Shown one piece after another: positions 9,830-19,939 of a DNA stretch of 64,000 bases. Below the pieces are notes generated by a model that saw nothing but the letters and a program-made list of their open reading frames with translations, was not told where the DNA came from and made no database searches. The stretch is from assembly GCF_025847235.1 (NCBI RefSeq), contig NZ_JAOZEW010000005.1:124001-188000 (forward strand). Direction: 5' to 3'. The first letter of the stretch is position 1. Each line of letters opens with the position of its first letter. Position numbers and translations under genes: made by a program. Source of the DNA: Flavobacterium shii (GTDB lineage: Bacteria > Bacteroidota > Bacteroidia > Flavobacteriales > Flavobacteriaceae).

Positions 9830-10351
9830 ATGTCTAAATACAAAAATGTAGAATTGGTAAAACCAAGTGGTCTTGAACTTAAAGATCGTCTGGTAAGTGT
9901 TAATCGTGTTACTAAAGTTACAAAAGGTGGTAGAGCTTTCGGTTTTTCTGCTATTGTAGTTGTAGGTGATGAAAATGGAGTAGTTGGTCATGGATTAGGG
10001 AAATCTAAAGACGTTTCTGAAGCAATTGCGAAAGCAGTAGAAGATGCTAAGAAAAATTTAGTAAAAATTCCTTTGAATGGTCAGTCTGTTCCTCACGAAC
10101 AAAAAGGTAAATTTGGTGGTGCACGTGTATTCTTAATTCCTGCGTCTCATGGTACAGGAGTTATTGCTGGTGGAGCTGTTCGTTCAGTTCTTGAATCAGT
10201 AGGTATTCACGATGTATTATCTAAATCTCAAGGATCATCAAATCCTCATAACGTAGTTAAAGCAACTTTTGATGCTTTATTACAAATGAGAAGCGCTTAC
10301 ACTGTTGCAAAACAAAGAGGTGTTTCTTTAGAAAAAGTTTTTAAAGGTTAA
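9830..10351 (+). CDS. rpsE: 30S ribosomal protein S5
   Basis: S5 helps keep decoding accurate and is part of the mRNA entry channel. The N-terminal double-stranded-RNA-binding-like domain shows [20 protein letters not shown] and [12 protein letters not shown]; the C-terminal domain has [16 protein letters not shown] and the [14 protein letters not shown] stretch. The 173 residues are normal for the group. It is 6 bases after rplR. Confidence 0.98.
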   Translation: MSKYKNVELVKPSGLELKDRLVSVNRVTKVTKGGRAFGFSAIVVVGDENGVVGHGLGKSKDVSEAIAKAVEDAKKNLVKIPLNGQSVPHEQKGKFGGARVFLIPASHGTGVIAGGAVRSVLESVGIHDVLSKSQGSSNPHNVVKATFDALLQMRSAYTVAKQRGVSLEKVFKG

Positions 10352-10363
10352 TTCAAGGAAATT

Positions 10364-10546
10364 ATGGCTAAATTATTAGTAAAACAAGTAAGAAGCAAAA
10401 TCAACTGTCCTCTTTCTCAAAAGAGAGGTTTGGAAGCTTTAGGTCTACGTAAAATGGGACAAGTTGTAGAGCATGATTCAAACCCTGCTATCCTTGGGAT
10501 GATAAACAAAGTTAAACACTTAGTTTCTGTTGAAGAAGCTAAATAA
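10364..10546 (+). CDS. rpmD: 50S ribosomal protein L30
   Basis: A short 60-residue protein of the large subunit with the bacterial ferredoxin-like fold. The sequence [13 protein letters not shown] start ([11 protein letters not shown]), [25 protein letters not shown] and the KHLVSVEE end are characteristic. Order rpsE-rpmD-rplO is standard. Confidence 0.96.
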   Translation: MAKLLVKQVRSKINCPLSQKRGLEALGLRKMGQVVEHDSNPAILGMINKVKHLVSVEEAK

Positions 10547-10557
10547 CAAATACTGTT

Positions 10558-11010
10558 ATGAATTTAAGTAACTTACAACCAGCTGAAGGGTCAACACACA
10601 ATCAAAATAAAAGATTAGGTAGAGGAGAAGGTTCTGGAAAAGGTGGTACTTCTGCAAGAGGTCACAAAGGAGCAAAATCTCGTTCTGGTTATTCTAAAAA
10701 GATTGGTTTTGAAGGTGGACAAATGCCACTTCAAAGACGTGTACCTAAGTTCGGTTTCACAAACATCAACCGTAAAGAATACGAAGGTGTAAATTTGGAT
10801 ACGCTTCAATTATTAGTAGACAATGGTATTATTACAGATTCTGTTGATATGACAGTTTATGTAGCTAATCGTCTAGCTACCAAAAATGAAATCGTTAAGA
10901 TTTTAGGTAGAGGAGAATTGAAAGCAAAATTAAAAGTAACTGCTCACAAATTTACTGCTACTGCAAAAGCTGCTATTGAAGCTGCTGGAGGAGAAGCTGT
11001 AACAATATAA
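10558..11010 (+). CDS. rplO: 50S ribosomal protein L15
   Basis: L15 is a late assembly protein with a long basic N-terminal arm. The start MNLSNLQPAEGSTHNQNKR, the glycine-rich LGRGEGSGKGGTSARGHKG segment (about residues 20-38) and EGGQMPLQRRVPKFGF identify it. The 150 residues are typical. It precedes secY by 12 bases, as in most bacteria. Confidence 0.98.
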   Translation: MNLSNLQPAEGSTHNQNKRLGRGEGSGKGGTSARGHKGAKSRSGYSKKIGFEGGQMPLQRRVPKFGFTNINRKEYEGVNLDTLQLLVDNGIITDSVDMTVYVANRLATKNEIVKILGRGELKAKLKVTAHKFTATAKAAIEAAGGEAVTI

Positions 11011-11022
11011 TTTTTCTATTGT

Positions 11023-12369
11023 ATGAAGAAATTTATTGAATCAATAAGTAATGTTTGGAAAATCGAAGAACTAAAAAACAGAATCTTAATTACATTAGGA
11101 CTTCTTTTAGTATATCGTTTTGGAGCACACGTTACGCTTCCTGGAATTGATGCAACGCAATTGACTGGTTTAGCGGGACAAACAAAAAATGGTTTAGGAT
11201 CTATTCTAGACATGTTCACCGGAGGTGCATTTTCTAAAGCTTCAGTTTTTGCTTTAGGTATTATGCCTTATATTTCTGCGTCTATTGTTGTACAGTTAAT
11301 GGGAATTGCGATTCCGTATTTACAAAAACTTCAAAATGATGGAGAAAGTGGTAGAAAAAAAATTAATCAGATAACACGTTGGTTAACTATTGTTATTACA
11401 CTAGTTCAAGGGCCAACTTACATCTATAATTTATATAGAACATTACCTAGTAGTGCATTTTTACTAGGTTTTAATTCTTTTGAGTTTTTATTTTCTTCTG
11501 TGATAATCTTAGTTACAGGTACAATTTTTGCCATGTGGTTAGGAGAGAAAATTACAGATAAAGGTATTGGAAATGGAATTTCATTGTTGATTATGGTTGG
11601 TATTTTAGCTCGTTTTCCACAAGCTTTTATACAAGAATTTACAACCAGAGTTACCAATAACAATGGAGGTCCAATGTTATTAGTTATCGAAATTATTGTT
11701 TGGTTATTGGTTATTATTTCTTGTGTACTGTTGATTATGGCAGTTCGTAAAATACCCGTTCAATACGCTCGTCGTACAACTTCAGGTGATTATGAGCAAG
11801 ATTTGATGGGAGGAAATAGACAATGGATTCCACTTAAGCTTAATGCTTCTGGGGTTATGCCGATTATTTTTGCGCAAGCAATTATGTTTATACCTGCAGC
11901 TGTAGCTGGATTATCAAAATCAGATACATCACAATCAATTGTTGGTGCTTTTAGTAATATGTTTGGATTTTGGTATAACCTTGTATTTGCAACATTAATT
12001 GTTGTATTTACTTTCTTTTATACTGCAATCACAGTTCCTACTAATAAGATGTCTGATGATTTAAAGAGAAGCGGTGGTTTTATCCCAGGTGTTAGACCAG
12101 GTGTTGAGACTTCAGATTTTCTTGATAAAGTGATGTCCTTAATAACTTTCCCAGGATCTTTATTCCTTGCTTTGATTGCTGTGTTCCCAGCTATTGTTGT
12201 AAGTTTTATGGATGTACAACAATCTTGGGCAATGTTTTTTGGAGGTACCTCGTTAATAATTATGGTTGGTGTTGCGATAGATACTATCCAACAAATCAAT
12301 TCGTATTTATTAAACAAACATTATGATGGTTTAATGAAGACTGGTAAAAATAGAAAAGCAGTAGCTTAA
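11023..12369 (+). CDS. secY: Preprotein translocase subunit SecY
   Basis: SecY is the channel of the SecYEG translocon in the inner membrane. The 448 residues contain about ten hydrophobic segments; TM1 starts near residue 22 ([17 protein letters not shown]), followed by the plug region after TGLAGQ. Conserved cytoplasmic loops include [15 protein letters not shown] near residues 247-261 and [11 protein letters not shown] near 350. It is embedded between rplO and infA. Neither map nor adk follows it, so the secY-infA junction is only 7 bases. Confidence 0.98.
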   Translation: MKKFIESISNVWKIEELKNRILITLGLLLVYRFGAHVTLPGIDATQLTGLAGQTKNGLGSILDMFTGGAFSKASVFALGIMPYISASIVVQLMGIAIPYLQKLQNDGESGRKKINQITRWLTIVITLVQGPTYIYNLYRTLPSSAFLLGFNSFEFLFSSVIILVTGTIFAMWLGEKITDKGIGNGISLLIMVGILARFPQAFIQEFTTRVTNNNGGPMLLVIEIIVWLLVIISCVLLIMAVRKIPVQYARRTTSGDYEQDLMGGNRQWIPLKLNASGVMPIIFAQAIMFIPAAVAGLSKSDTSQSIVGAFSNMFGFWYNLVFATLIVVFTFFYTAITVPTNKMSDDLKRSGGFIPGVRPGVETSDFLDKVMSLITFPGSLFLALIAVFPAIVVSFMDVQQSWAMFFGGTSLIIMVGVAIDTIQQINSYLLNKHYDGLMKTGKNRKAVA

Positions 12370-12376
12370 TTTTTAT

Positions 12377-12592
12377 ATGGCAAAACAATCAGCAATAGAA
12401 CAAGACGGATCTATCATCGAAGCATTATCAAATGCGATGTTCCGTGTAGAATTAGAAAATGGACATATTGTAATTGCTCATATTTCTGGTAAGATGCGTA
12501 TGCATTACATCAAATTATTACCTGGTGATAAAGTGAAACTAGAAATGAGTCCTTACGACTTGTCAAAAGCAAGAATTACTTATAGATATTAA
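12377..12592 (+). CDS. infA: Translation initiation factor IF-1
   Basis: IF-1 is a 71-residue OB-fold (S1-like) factor that occupies the A site during initiation. [22 protein letters not shown], the [19 protein letters not shown] core and the end KARITYRY are diagnostic. It lies 7 bases after secY and 12 before the short rpmJ gene. Confidence 0.97.
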   Translation: MAKQSAIEQDGSIIEALSNAMFRVELENGHIVIAHISGKMRMHYIKLLPGDKVKLEMSPYDLSKARITYRY

Positions 12593-12604
12593 AGGATATT
12601 CACT

Positions 12605-12721
12605 ATGAAAGTTAGAGCATCAGTAAAAAAGAGAAGTCCCGAGTGCATCATTGTGCGTAGAAAAGGGAGATTGTACGTAATAAACAAAAAGAATCCTAGA
12701 TTTAAACAAAGACAAGGATAA
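12605..12721 (+). CDS. rpmJ: 50S ribosomal protein L36, zinc-less form
   Basis: A 38-residue gene between infA and rps[15 protein letters not shown] at the start and [12 protein letters not shown] at the end are typical L36. The classical form binds zinc with three Cys and one His (C11, C14, C27, H33); here the equivalents are Ser11, Cys14, Asn27 and Phe33, so the zinc site is lost. That is the C-minus pattern I associate with Bacteroidota. The ATG at 12605 and stop at 12719-12721 leave two bases before rpsM. Confidence 0.95.
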   Translation: MKVRASVKKRSPECIIVRRKGRLYVINKKNPRFKQRQG

Positions 12722-12723
12722 TT

Positions 12724-13098
12724 ATGGCAAGAATAGCAGGGGTAGATATCCCAAAAAATAAGAGAGGTGTTATAGCACTTACCTATATCTTTGGATTAGG
12801 AAGAAGTAGAGCTATTGAGATTTTAGAAAAAGCTCAAGTTAGCCAAGATAAAAAAGTTCAAGATTGGAATGATGATGAGATCGGAGCAATTCGTGAGGCA
12901 GTATCGGCTTTCAAAATTGAAGGAGAATTACGTTCTGAGGTTTCTTTGAACATCAAACGTTTAATGGATATTGGTTGTTATAGAGGTATCCGTCATAGAA
13001 CTGGTCTTCCATTAAGAGGACAAAGAACTAAAAATAACTCTAGAACTAGAAAAGGTAAAAGAAAAACTGTTGCTAACAAGAAAAAAGCAACTAAATAA
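12724..13098 (+). CDS. rpsM: 30S ribosomal protein S13
   Basis: S13 contacts the large subunit and P-site tRNA from the head. [19 protein letters not shown] begins the protein; [20 protein letters not shown] (about residues 87-106) and the basic tail are conserved. The 124 residues are standard. It opens the alpha-operon part of the cluster, 2 bases after rpmJ, with no separate promoter visible. Confidence 0.98.
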   Translation: MARIAGVDIPKNKRGVIALTYIFGLGRSRAIEILEKAQVSQDKKVQDWNDDEIGAIREAVSAFKIEGELRSEVSLNIKRLMDIGCYRGIRHRTGLPLRGQRTKNNSRTRKGKRKTVANKKKATK

Positions 13099-13106
13099 TA
13101 AGTAAT

Positions 13107-13490
13107 ATGGCTAAAGCAACTGCAAAAAAACGTAAAGTTATCGTTGAATCAACGGGAGAAGCTCATATTTCTGCTACCTTCAATAACATCATCATTTCTT
13201 TGACTAACAAAAAAGGTGAAGTTATTTCTTGGTCTTCAGCTGGTAAAATGGGTTTTAGAGGTTCTAAAAAGAATACTCCATACGCAGCCCAAATGGCAGC
13301 AGAAGATTGTAGTAAAGTAGCTCTTGAGGCAGGACTTAAAAAAGTAAAAGTTTATGTAAAAGGACCAGGAAACGGACGTGAGTCTGCAATTCGTTCTATA
13401 CATAACGGTGGAATTGAAGTTACAGAGATTATCGATGTTACTCCAATGCCTCACAATGGATGTCGTCCTCCTAAAAGACGTAGAGTTTAA
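13107..13490 (+). CDS. rpsK: 30S ribosomal protein S11
   Basis: S11 lines the platform of the 30S subunit. The 127 residues contain [49 protein letters not shown] and the end [14 protein letters not shown], all strongly conserved. After it comes a 94-base gap with a structured leader before rpsD. Confidence 0.98.
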   Translation: MAKATAKKRKVIVESTGEAHISATFNNIIISLTNKKGEVISWSSAGKMGFRGSKKNTPYAAQMAAEDCSKVALEAGLKKVKVYVKGPGNGRESAIRSIHNGGIEVTEIIDVTPMPHNGCRPPKRRRV

Positions 13491-13513
13491 TTTATTTTAT
13501 TTAATAGTATAAC

Positions 13514-13567
13514 AAGGTAGGATATAGATTATCGGAGGATATGACCTGAATTCATAATCTCTACCTT
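13514..13567 (+). promoter_or_regulatory. Structured leader of rpsD, candidate ribosomal-protein switch
   Basis: In the 94-base rpsK-rpsD gap, AAGGTAG (13514-13520) pairs with CTACCTT (13561-13567), and AGATTAT (13526-13532) pairs with ATAATCT (13554-13560). Five bases, GATAT, bulge on the 5' side only; 14 base pairs are perfect. The 21-base apical region contains CGGAGG and can form a small AGG/CCT stem. No T-run follows and the rpsD ATG is 18 bases further on. S4 autoregulation is the natural guess because S4 controls its own operons elsewhere, but no known S4 target is recognised. Confidence 0.65.
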
Positions 13568-13584
13568 AAATTTAATTTTTAGAA

Positions 13585-14190
13585 ATGGCAAGATATACTG
13601 GTCCAAAAACTAGAATTGCTCGTAAATTTGGCGAAGCAATCTTCGGAGATGATAAATCTTTCGAAAAAAGAAATTACCCACCTGGACAACACGGGATGGC
13701 TAAAAAAAGAGGTAAAAAATCTGAGTACGCTGTTCAGTTAATGGAAAAGCAAAAAGCTAAATATTCTTACGGAATTTTAGAAAAACAATTCAGAAATTTA
13801 TTCAAAAAAGCATCAGCTACTAAAGGTGTTACTGGTGAAGTTCTTTTACAATTATGTGAAGCAAGATTAGATAACGTTGTTTTTAGAATGGGTATTGCTC
13901 CTTCTAGAAGAGGTGCTAGACAATTAGTTTCTCACAGACACGTTACTGTAAATGGTGAAGTTGTAAATATTGCTTCTTACCACCTTAAGCCTGGTGATAA
14001 AGTTGCTGTTCGTGAAAAATCTAAATCTTTAGAAGCTATCGAACGTTCTTTATCAAATTCAAGTCATGTTTATGAATGGATTACTTGGAACAACGATCTT
14101 AAAGAAGGAACTTTTGTTTCTGTACCTGCGAGACTTCAAATTCCAGAAAACATTAAAGAACAATTAATCGTAGAGTTGTACAACAAATAA
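13585..14190 (+). CDS. rpsD: 30S ribosomal protein S4
   Basis: S4 nucleates 30S assembly and has an S4 RNA-binding domain. The 201 residues open with [25 protein letters not shown] and the S4 domain ([20 protein letters not shown], about residues 95-114, then [11 protein letters not shown]) are clear. No cysteines of the zinc-binding N-terminal type occur. It has a structured leader of its own and is followed by rpoA after 21 bases. Confidence 0.98.
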   Translation: MARYTGPKTRIARKFGEAIFGDDKSFEKRNYPPGQHGMAKKRGKKSEYAVQLMEKQKAKYSYGILEKQFRNLFKKASATKGVTGEVLLQLCEARLDNVVFRMGIAPSRRGARQLVSHRHVTVNGEVVNIASYHLKPGDKVAVREKSKSLEAIERSLSNSSHVYEWITWNNDLKEGTFVSVPARLQIPENIKEQLIVELYNK

Positions 14191-14211
14191 TAATTGACTT
14201 AGTCGAAATTT

Positions 14212-15204
14212 ATGGCAATATTTAATTTTCAAAAGCCCGATAAAGTTATCATGATCGATTCAACCGATTTTGAAGGTAAATTCGAATTTAGACCTTTAGA
14301 ACCTGGTTATGGATTGACTGTTGGTAATGCACTTAGAAGAGTTTTGCTTTCAGCATTAGAAGGTTATGCAATTACATCCGTTCGCATTGAAGGTGTAGAT
14401 CATGAGTTTTCTACTATCTCAGGTGTTGTTGAAGATGTTACCGAAATTATCCTTAATCTTAAGCAAGTTCGTTTCAAACGTCAAATTGAAGATATCGATA
14501 ATGAAGCAGTTACTATTTCTGTTTCTGGTAAAGATCAATTAACAGCAGGTGATTTTCAAAAATTTATTTCAGGTTTTCAAGTTCTGAATCCAGACCTAGT
14601 TATCTGTAATTTAGATAGTAAAATTAAACTGAATTTCGATTTAACTATCGAAAAAGGTAGAGGATACGTACCTGCTGAGGAGAACAAAAAACAGAATGCT
14701 GCAATTGGAACTATTTTTACAGACTCTATTTTTACTCCGGTAAAAAATGTAAAATATGCAATTGAAAACTTCCGTGTTGAGCAAAAGACAGATTACGAAA
14801 AATTAGTTTTTGAAATCAAAACTGATGGATCTATTAATCCTAAAGATGCTCTTACTGAGGCTGCTAAAGTTTTAATTCACCACTTCATGTTATTCTCTGA
14901 CGAAAGAATTACACTCGAGGCTGACGAAATTGCACAAACAGAATCGTATGATGAAGAGTCATTACATATGAGACAATTGCTTAAAACTAAGCTTGTTGAT
15001 ATGGATTTATCTGTGAGAGCATTAAATTGCTTGAAAGCGGCTGAAGTTGATACACTTGGTGATTTAGTATCGTTCAATAAAAATGACCTAATGAAATTCC
15101 GTAATTTTGGTAAAAAATCTTTAACTGAACTTGATGAACTTGTTGCAGTTAAGAATTTAACTTTCGGAATGGATTTAGCTAAATACAAACTAGATAAAGA
15201 ATAA
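14212..15204 (+). CDS. rpoA: RNA polymerase alpha subunit
   Basis: Alpha dimerises to start RNA polymerase assembly and touches UP elements and activators through its C-terminal domain. The N-terminal domain shows [22 protein letters not shown] (residues ~30-51, conserved GNALRRVLL), and the C-terminal domain shows [20 protein letters not shown] and [11 protein letters not shown] (about 265-305). The 330 residues are normal. It lies between rpsD and rplQ, the standard place. Confidence 0.98.
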   Translation: MAIFNFQKPDKVIMIDSTDFEGKFEFRPLEPGYGLTVGNALRRVLLSALEGYAITSVRIEGVDHEFSTISGVVEDVTEIILNLKQVRFKRQIEDIDNEAVTISVSGKDQLTAGDFQKFISGFQVLNPDLVICNLDSKIKLNFDLTIEKGRGYVPAEENKKQNAAIGTIFTDSIFTPVKNVKYAIENFRVEQKTDYEKLVFEIKTDGSINPKDALTEAAKVLIHHFMLFSDERITLEADEIAQTESYDEESLHMRQLLKTKLVDMDLSVRALNCLKAAEVDTLGDLVSFNKNDLMKFRNFGKKSLTELDELVAVKNLTFGMDLAKYKLDKE

Positions 15205-15240
15205 TCTAATTCGCCTTGGCGAGTTAAATTTAACATAGCA

Positions 15241-15729
15241 ATGAGACACGGAAAAAAATTCAATCACTTAAGCAGACAGACTGGACATAGAAAAGCTATG
15301 TTAGCTAATATGGCTTGTTCTCTTATTGAGCACAAACGTATTAACACTACTGTTGCTAAAGCTAAAGCGCTTAAACAATTCGTTGAGCCTTTAATCACAA
15401 AATCAAAAGAAGATACGACTCACAATCGTCGTATTGTTTTTGCATACTTACGTAGCAAATATGCTGTAACTGACTTGTTCAGAGATGTAGCTGCTAAAGT
15501 AGGAGACCGTCCAGGTGGATACACTCGTATCATTAAAGTTGGAAATCGTTTGGGAGATAACGCTGATATGGCGATGATCGAACTTGTTGATTTTAATGAA
15601 CTTTACAACGGAGGTAAAAAAGAAGTTAAAAAAGCTAAAAGCCGTCGTGGTGGAAAAGCAAAGAAAGCTGATGAAGCTTCTGAAGCTCCTGCTGCTGATA
15701 CAGAAATGACAACTGAAGCTTCTGAATAG
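15241..15729 (+). CDS. rplQ: 50S ribosomal protein L17
   Basis: L17 sits near the tunnel exit. The core [20 protein letters not shown] to about residue 118 ([14 protein letters not shown]) is typical. At 162 residues it carries a C-terminal extension of about 40 residues, first basic ([17 protein letters not shown]), then Ala/Glu-rich, ending in EMTTEASE, likely disordered. It is the last gene of the cluster and is followed by a strong terminator. Confidence 0.97.
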   Translation: MRHGKKFNHLSRQTGHRKAMLANMACSLIEHKRINTTVAKAKALKQFVEPLITKSKEDTTHNRRIVFAYLRSKYAVTDLFRDVAAKVGDRPGGYTRIIKVGNRLGDNADMAMIELVDFNELYNGGKKEVKKAKSRRGGKAKKADEASEAPAADTEMTTEASE

Positions 15730-15757
15730 TTATGAAAATAATCATTCAATAAGAATT

Positions 15758-15793
15758 AAGGATAAACTAGTTACTAGTTTATCCTTTTTTTTT
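15758..15793 (+). terminator. Terminator of the ribosomal cluster
   Basis: AAGGATAAACTAG (15758-15770) pairs perfectly with CTAGTTTATCCTT (15774-15786) around a TTA loop, giving a 13-bp stem that runs into nine T residues (15785-15793). It is 28 bases after the rplQ stop and fits a factor-independent terminator. Confidence 0.9.
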
Positions 15794-15876
15794 GTTTTTT
15801 CTAATCTAAAATTACAATAATCTAACACTTTCCCTTCTTTGGGTTTTATTTTTAGAGATGAATTTTTTAAAAAACC

Positions 15877-15907
15877 TTGCACTCGCTCTTTTAAAAAATT
15901 AAATTTG
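15877..15907 (+). promoter_or_regulatory. Promoter of carA
   Basis: TTG at 15877-15879 and TAAATTTG at 15900-15907 are 20 bases apart and match the Bacteroidota consensus. The site is downstream of the rplQ terminator, and the predicted leader before the carA ATG at 15926 is only about 10-15 bases, so carA is an independent unit. Confidence 0.75.
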
Positions 15908-15925
15908 CAAAATATCTAATTACAA

Positions 15926-17029
15926 ATGAAATACACAACACGACAAAGCGCTATTCTTTTACTAAGTGACGGAACAATTTTTCACGGAAAATCAATCGGA
16001 ATTAGTGGTACTACTTTTGGCGAAGTTTGCTTTAATACTGGAATGACAGGATATCAAGAAATTTTTACGGATCCTTCTTATTTCGGTCAGATTATGGTTG
16101 CTACCAATGCACATATCGGGAATTATGGTGTAAATGATTCTGAAGTAGAATCTGAAAGCATTAAAATTTCAGGATTGGTTTGTAAAAACTTTAGTTTTAA
16201 TTATTCTCGCGAAGATGCTTCTGGGAGTTTAGAGTCTTACTTCATAAAACAAAATCTTATTTGTATCTCGGATGTTGATACAAGGGCATTGGTAAGTTAT
16301 ATAAGAGATAACGGAGCAATGAATGCAGTTATATGTACTGATGAAACATCTATTGAAGATTTGAAAATTGCTCTAGCAAATGTTCCAAATATGGAAGGAT
16401 TAGAGCTAGCATCAAAAGTTTCAACTACCGTGCCTTATTTTTATGGAGATGAAAACGCTACTTATAAAATATCAGCTTTAGATTTAGGGATTAAAAAAAA
16501 TATTTTACGTAATCTGGCTAAAAGAGATTGCTATATTAAGGTTTTTCCTTACAACTCAACTTTTAAAGACTTATCAGAATTTAATCCTAATGGGTACTTT
16601 TTGTCAAATGGTCCTGGAGATCCAGATCCTTTATTTGGTGCGATTGAAGTTGCTAAAGAGATTTTGGCTAATAACAAACCATTATTTGGTATTTGCTTAG
16701 GTCATCAAGTTATTGCTTTGGCAAATGGAGTTTCGACATATAAGATGTTTAATGGACACAGAGGGATAAATCACCCGGTTAAAAATATCATTACAGGAAA
16801 AGGAGAAATCACCTCTCAAAATCATGGATTTGCTGTAAATAAAGAACAATTGGATAATCATCCGGATTTAGAGATTACCCACTTACATCTTAATGATAAT
16901 ACTGTAGCGGGTATGCGTATGAAAAATAAAAATTGTTTCTCTGTACAGTACCACCCAGAAGCAAGTCCAGGACCTCATGATTCGTCTTATTTATTCGATC
17001 AATTTATTGAGAACATTAAAGGGAATTAA
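15926..17029 (+). CDS. carA: Carbamoyl-phosphate synthase small subunit
   Basis: CarA hydrolyses glutamine and passes ammonia to CarB for carbamoyl phosphate, feeding pyrimidine and arginine synthesis. The 367 residues match the family. The N-terminal domain (LLLSDGTIFHGKSIG, FNTGMTGYQE) precedes a class I glutamine amidotransferase domain with the nucleophile Cys in FGICLGHQ (about residue 258) and the His/Glu pair in QYHPEASPGP. carB is not adjacent within the window; eno follows. No terminator is clear in the 116-base gap after it. Confidence 0.96.
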   Translation: MKYTTRQSAILLLSDGTIFHGKSIGISGTTFGEVCFNTGMTGYQEIFTDPSYFGQIMVATNAHIGNYGVNDSEVESESIKISGLVCKNFSFNYSREDASGSLESYFIKQNLICISDVDTRALVSYIRDNGAMNAVICTDETSIEDLKIALANVPNMEGLELASKVSTTVPYFYGDENATYKISALDLGIKKNILRNLAKRDCYIKVFPYNSTFKDLSEFNPNGYFLSNGPGDPDPLFGAIEVAKEILANNKPLFGICLGHQVIALANGVSTYKMFNGHRGINHPVKNIITGKGEITSQNHGFAVNKEQLDNHPDLEITHLHLNDNTVAGMRMKNKNCFSVQYHPEASPGPHDSSYLFDQFIENIKGN

Positions 17030-17077
17030 ACTAAAACGATTGAGTTAATAAATAAAAGTATTTTATCGCTAAGGAAC

Positions 17078-17108
17078 TTAACTAGTGTCAAATATTTTTA
17101 TAATTTCG
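17078..17108 (+). promoter_or_regulatory. Possible weak-consensus promoter of eno
   Basis: TTA at 17078-17080 and TAATTTCG at 17101-17108, 20 bases apart, resemble the TTG-N20-TAnnTTTG pattern with one mismatch in each box. It is the best candidate in the carA-eno gap, which is otherwise plain AT-rich DNA. Confidence 0.35.
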
Positions 17109-17133
17109 GAAAATATTTATAATTTAATAATAA

Positions 17134-18438
<1,305 letters not shown>

Positions 18439-18461
18439 TTCTTAGAGTTATATATAGATTT

Positions 18462-18494
18462 AAGCCATTCGTTTTTACGAATGGCTTTTTTTTT
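18462..18494 (+). terminator. Terminator of eno
   Basis: AAGCCATTCGT (18462-18472) pairs with ACGAATGGCTT (18477-18487) around TTTT, an 11-bp perfect stem followed by a nine-T run (18486-18494). Confidence 0.9.
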
Positions 18495-18547
18495 GACTTT
18501 TAACAAATTCATAGCAAGATTCCTTTTTTAGTTAGTCTTAAATTCCT

Positions 18548-18555
18548 TAGATTTG
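18548..18555 (+). promoter_or_regulatory. Minus-7 box of the gltA promoter
   Basis: TAGATTTG (18548-18555) matches TAnnTTTG exactly. No TTG lies 20 bases upstream; only a T-run (18524-18529) is there, so the upstream box is weak. The leader to the ATG at 18594 would be about 33 bases. Confidence 0.5.
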
Positions 18556-18593
18556 ATAAATTATTATTTTAAAGATTTATTTCCGATTATATT

Positions 18594-19871
18594 ATGTCAA
18601 AAATAGCTACCCTAGAAGTAGATGGTCAGAAAATTGAACTTCCTGTTATAACTGGAAGTGAAAATGAATCTGCTGTCGATATTAACAAATTACGTGATTT
18701 AACTGGTTTCATTACACTTGATCCAGGATATAAAAATTCAGGTTCTTGTACAAGTGAAATTACTTTCCTTGATGGAGAATTAGGTATTTTACGTTATAGA
18801 GGATACTCAATTGAAGATTTGGCCGAAAAAGCAAGTTTTCCTGAAGTATCTTATCTTTTGATTTTTGGAGAATTACCAACTGCTCAGCAATTAGCTCAAT
18901 TTGATGCTGATATTAAAAAGCATACTTTGGTAAACGAAGAGATGAAAAACATCATTGACGGTTTCCCAAAAACCGCTCATCCTATGGGTGTTTTGTCTGC
19001 TTTGACAAGTGCCTTAACTGCTTTTAATCCAAAAGCAGTAAATGTAGAAAATGAAAAAGAAATGTATGAGGCTATCTGTAAAACTATAGCTAAGTTTCTT
19101 GTTATAGCTACTTGGACTTATAGAAAAACAATGGGTTATCCATTAAATTATTATGATAATACAAAAGGGTATGTAGAGAACTTTATGCAATTAATGTTTA
19201 GATTGCCTACTGGACCTTATGCTGCAAATCCTATTATTGTTAATGCATTAGATAAATTATTTATTTTACATGGAGATCATGAGCAAAACTGTTCTACATC
19301 TACAGTAAGAATGGTTGGTTCTTCACATGCGGGTTTATTTGCTTCAATTTCTGCTGGAGTTTCTGCACTTTGGGGACCACTTCACGGAGGCGCAAATCAA
19401 GCGGTTCTTGAGATGCTAGAAGAGATTAATAAAGACGGTGGAGATACAGATAAATTCATGGCGAAAGCCAAGGATAAAAATGATCCATTCCGTTTAATGG
19501 GATTTGGACATAGGGTTTATAAGAACTTTGATCCAAGAGCTAGAATCATTAAGAAAGCAGCTGATGAAGTTTTAAATACATTAGGTGTTGATGATCCAAT
19601 TTTAGCAATTGCTAAAAAACTGGAAGCAGCTGCACTTGTTGATGAATATTTTGTTTCAAGAAAATTGTATCCAAACGTAGATTTCTACTCTGGAATTATT
19701 TACAGAGCGTTAGGCATACCTACAGATATGTTTACTGTAATGTTTGCTATTGGAAGATTACCAGGTTGGATTGCGCAATGGAAAGAAATGCGTGAGAATA
19801 AAGAGCCAATTGGTAGACCAAGACAAATATATACAGGTCATCCTTTAAGAGAATTCAAATCGAATAAATAA
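18594..19871 (+). CDS. gltA: Citrate synthase
   Basis: Condenses acetyl-CoA and oxaloacetate in the TCA cycle. The 425 residues are the length of the hexameric bacterial type. Active-site parts are visible: HGDHEQNCSTSTVRM (about residues 225-239), GPLHGGANQAVLEML with a catalytic His, GFGHRVYKNFDPRA, and the Asp in VDFYSGIIYRALGIP. Own promoter and terminator indicate a monocistronic gene. Confidence 0.97.
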   Translation: MSKIATLEVDGQKIELPVITGSENESAVDINKLRDLTGFITLDPGYKNSGSCTSEITFLDGELGILRYRGYSIEDLAEKASFPEVSYLLIFGELPTAQQLAQFDADIKKHTLVNEEMKNIIDGFPKTAHPMGVLSALTSALTAFNPKAVNVENEKEMYEAICKTIAKFLVIATWTYRKTMGYPLNYYDNTKGYVENFMQLMFRLPTGPYAANPIIVNALDKLFILHGDHEQNCSTSTVRMVGSSHAGLFASISAGVSALWGPLHGGANQAVLEMLEEINKDGGDTDKFMAKAKDKNDPFRLMGFGHRVYKNFDPRARIIKKAADEVLNTLGVDDPILAIAKKLEAAALVDEYFVSRKLYPNVDFYSGIIYRALGIPTDMFTVMFAIGRLPGWIAQWKEMRENKEPIGRPRQIYTGHPLREFKSNK

Positions 19872-19881
19872 AATTCAATTT

Positions 19882-19912
19882 AAAGCTTCACTTAACTGTG
19901 AAGCTTTTTTTT
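19882..19912 (+). terminator. Terminator of gltA
   Basis: AAAGCTTCAC (19882-19891) pairs with GTGAAGCTTT (19898-19907) around TTAACT; eight T residues run to 19912. It directly abuts the TATCTTTG box of the next promoter. Confidence 0.88.
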
Positions 19913-19919
19913 ATCTTTG
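19912..19919 (+). promoter_or_regulatory. Minus-7 box ahead of the amidinohydrolase pair
   Basis: TATCTTTG (19912-19919) fits TAnnTTTG, 20 bases before the ATG at 19940. The upstream box would fall inside the gltA terminator stem and shows no TTG, so the promoter is inferred from one element only. Confidence 0.5.
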
Positions 19920-19939
19920 TCGAAATCAAATAATAGAAT

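Noticed and set aside
12018..12317. 99-codon minus-strand frame inside secY
   Set aside because: Fully antisense to secY with no promoter or recognisable product.
13533..13553. CGGAGG in the rpsD leader as a Shine-Dalgarno sequence
   Set aside because: It is about 45 bases from the rpsD start and within the folded apical region; no start codon of a frame of note follows at the right distance.
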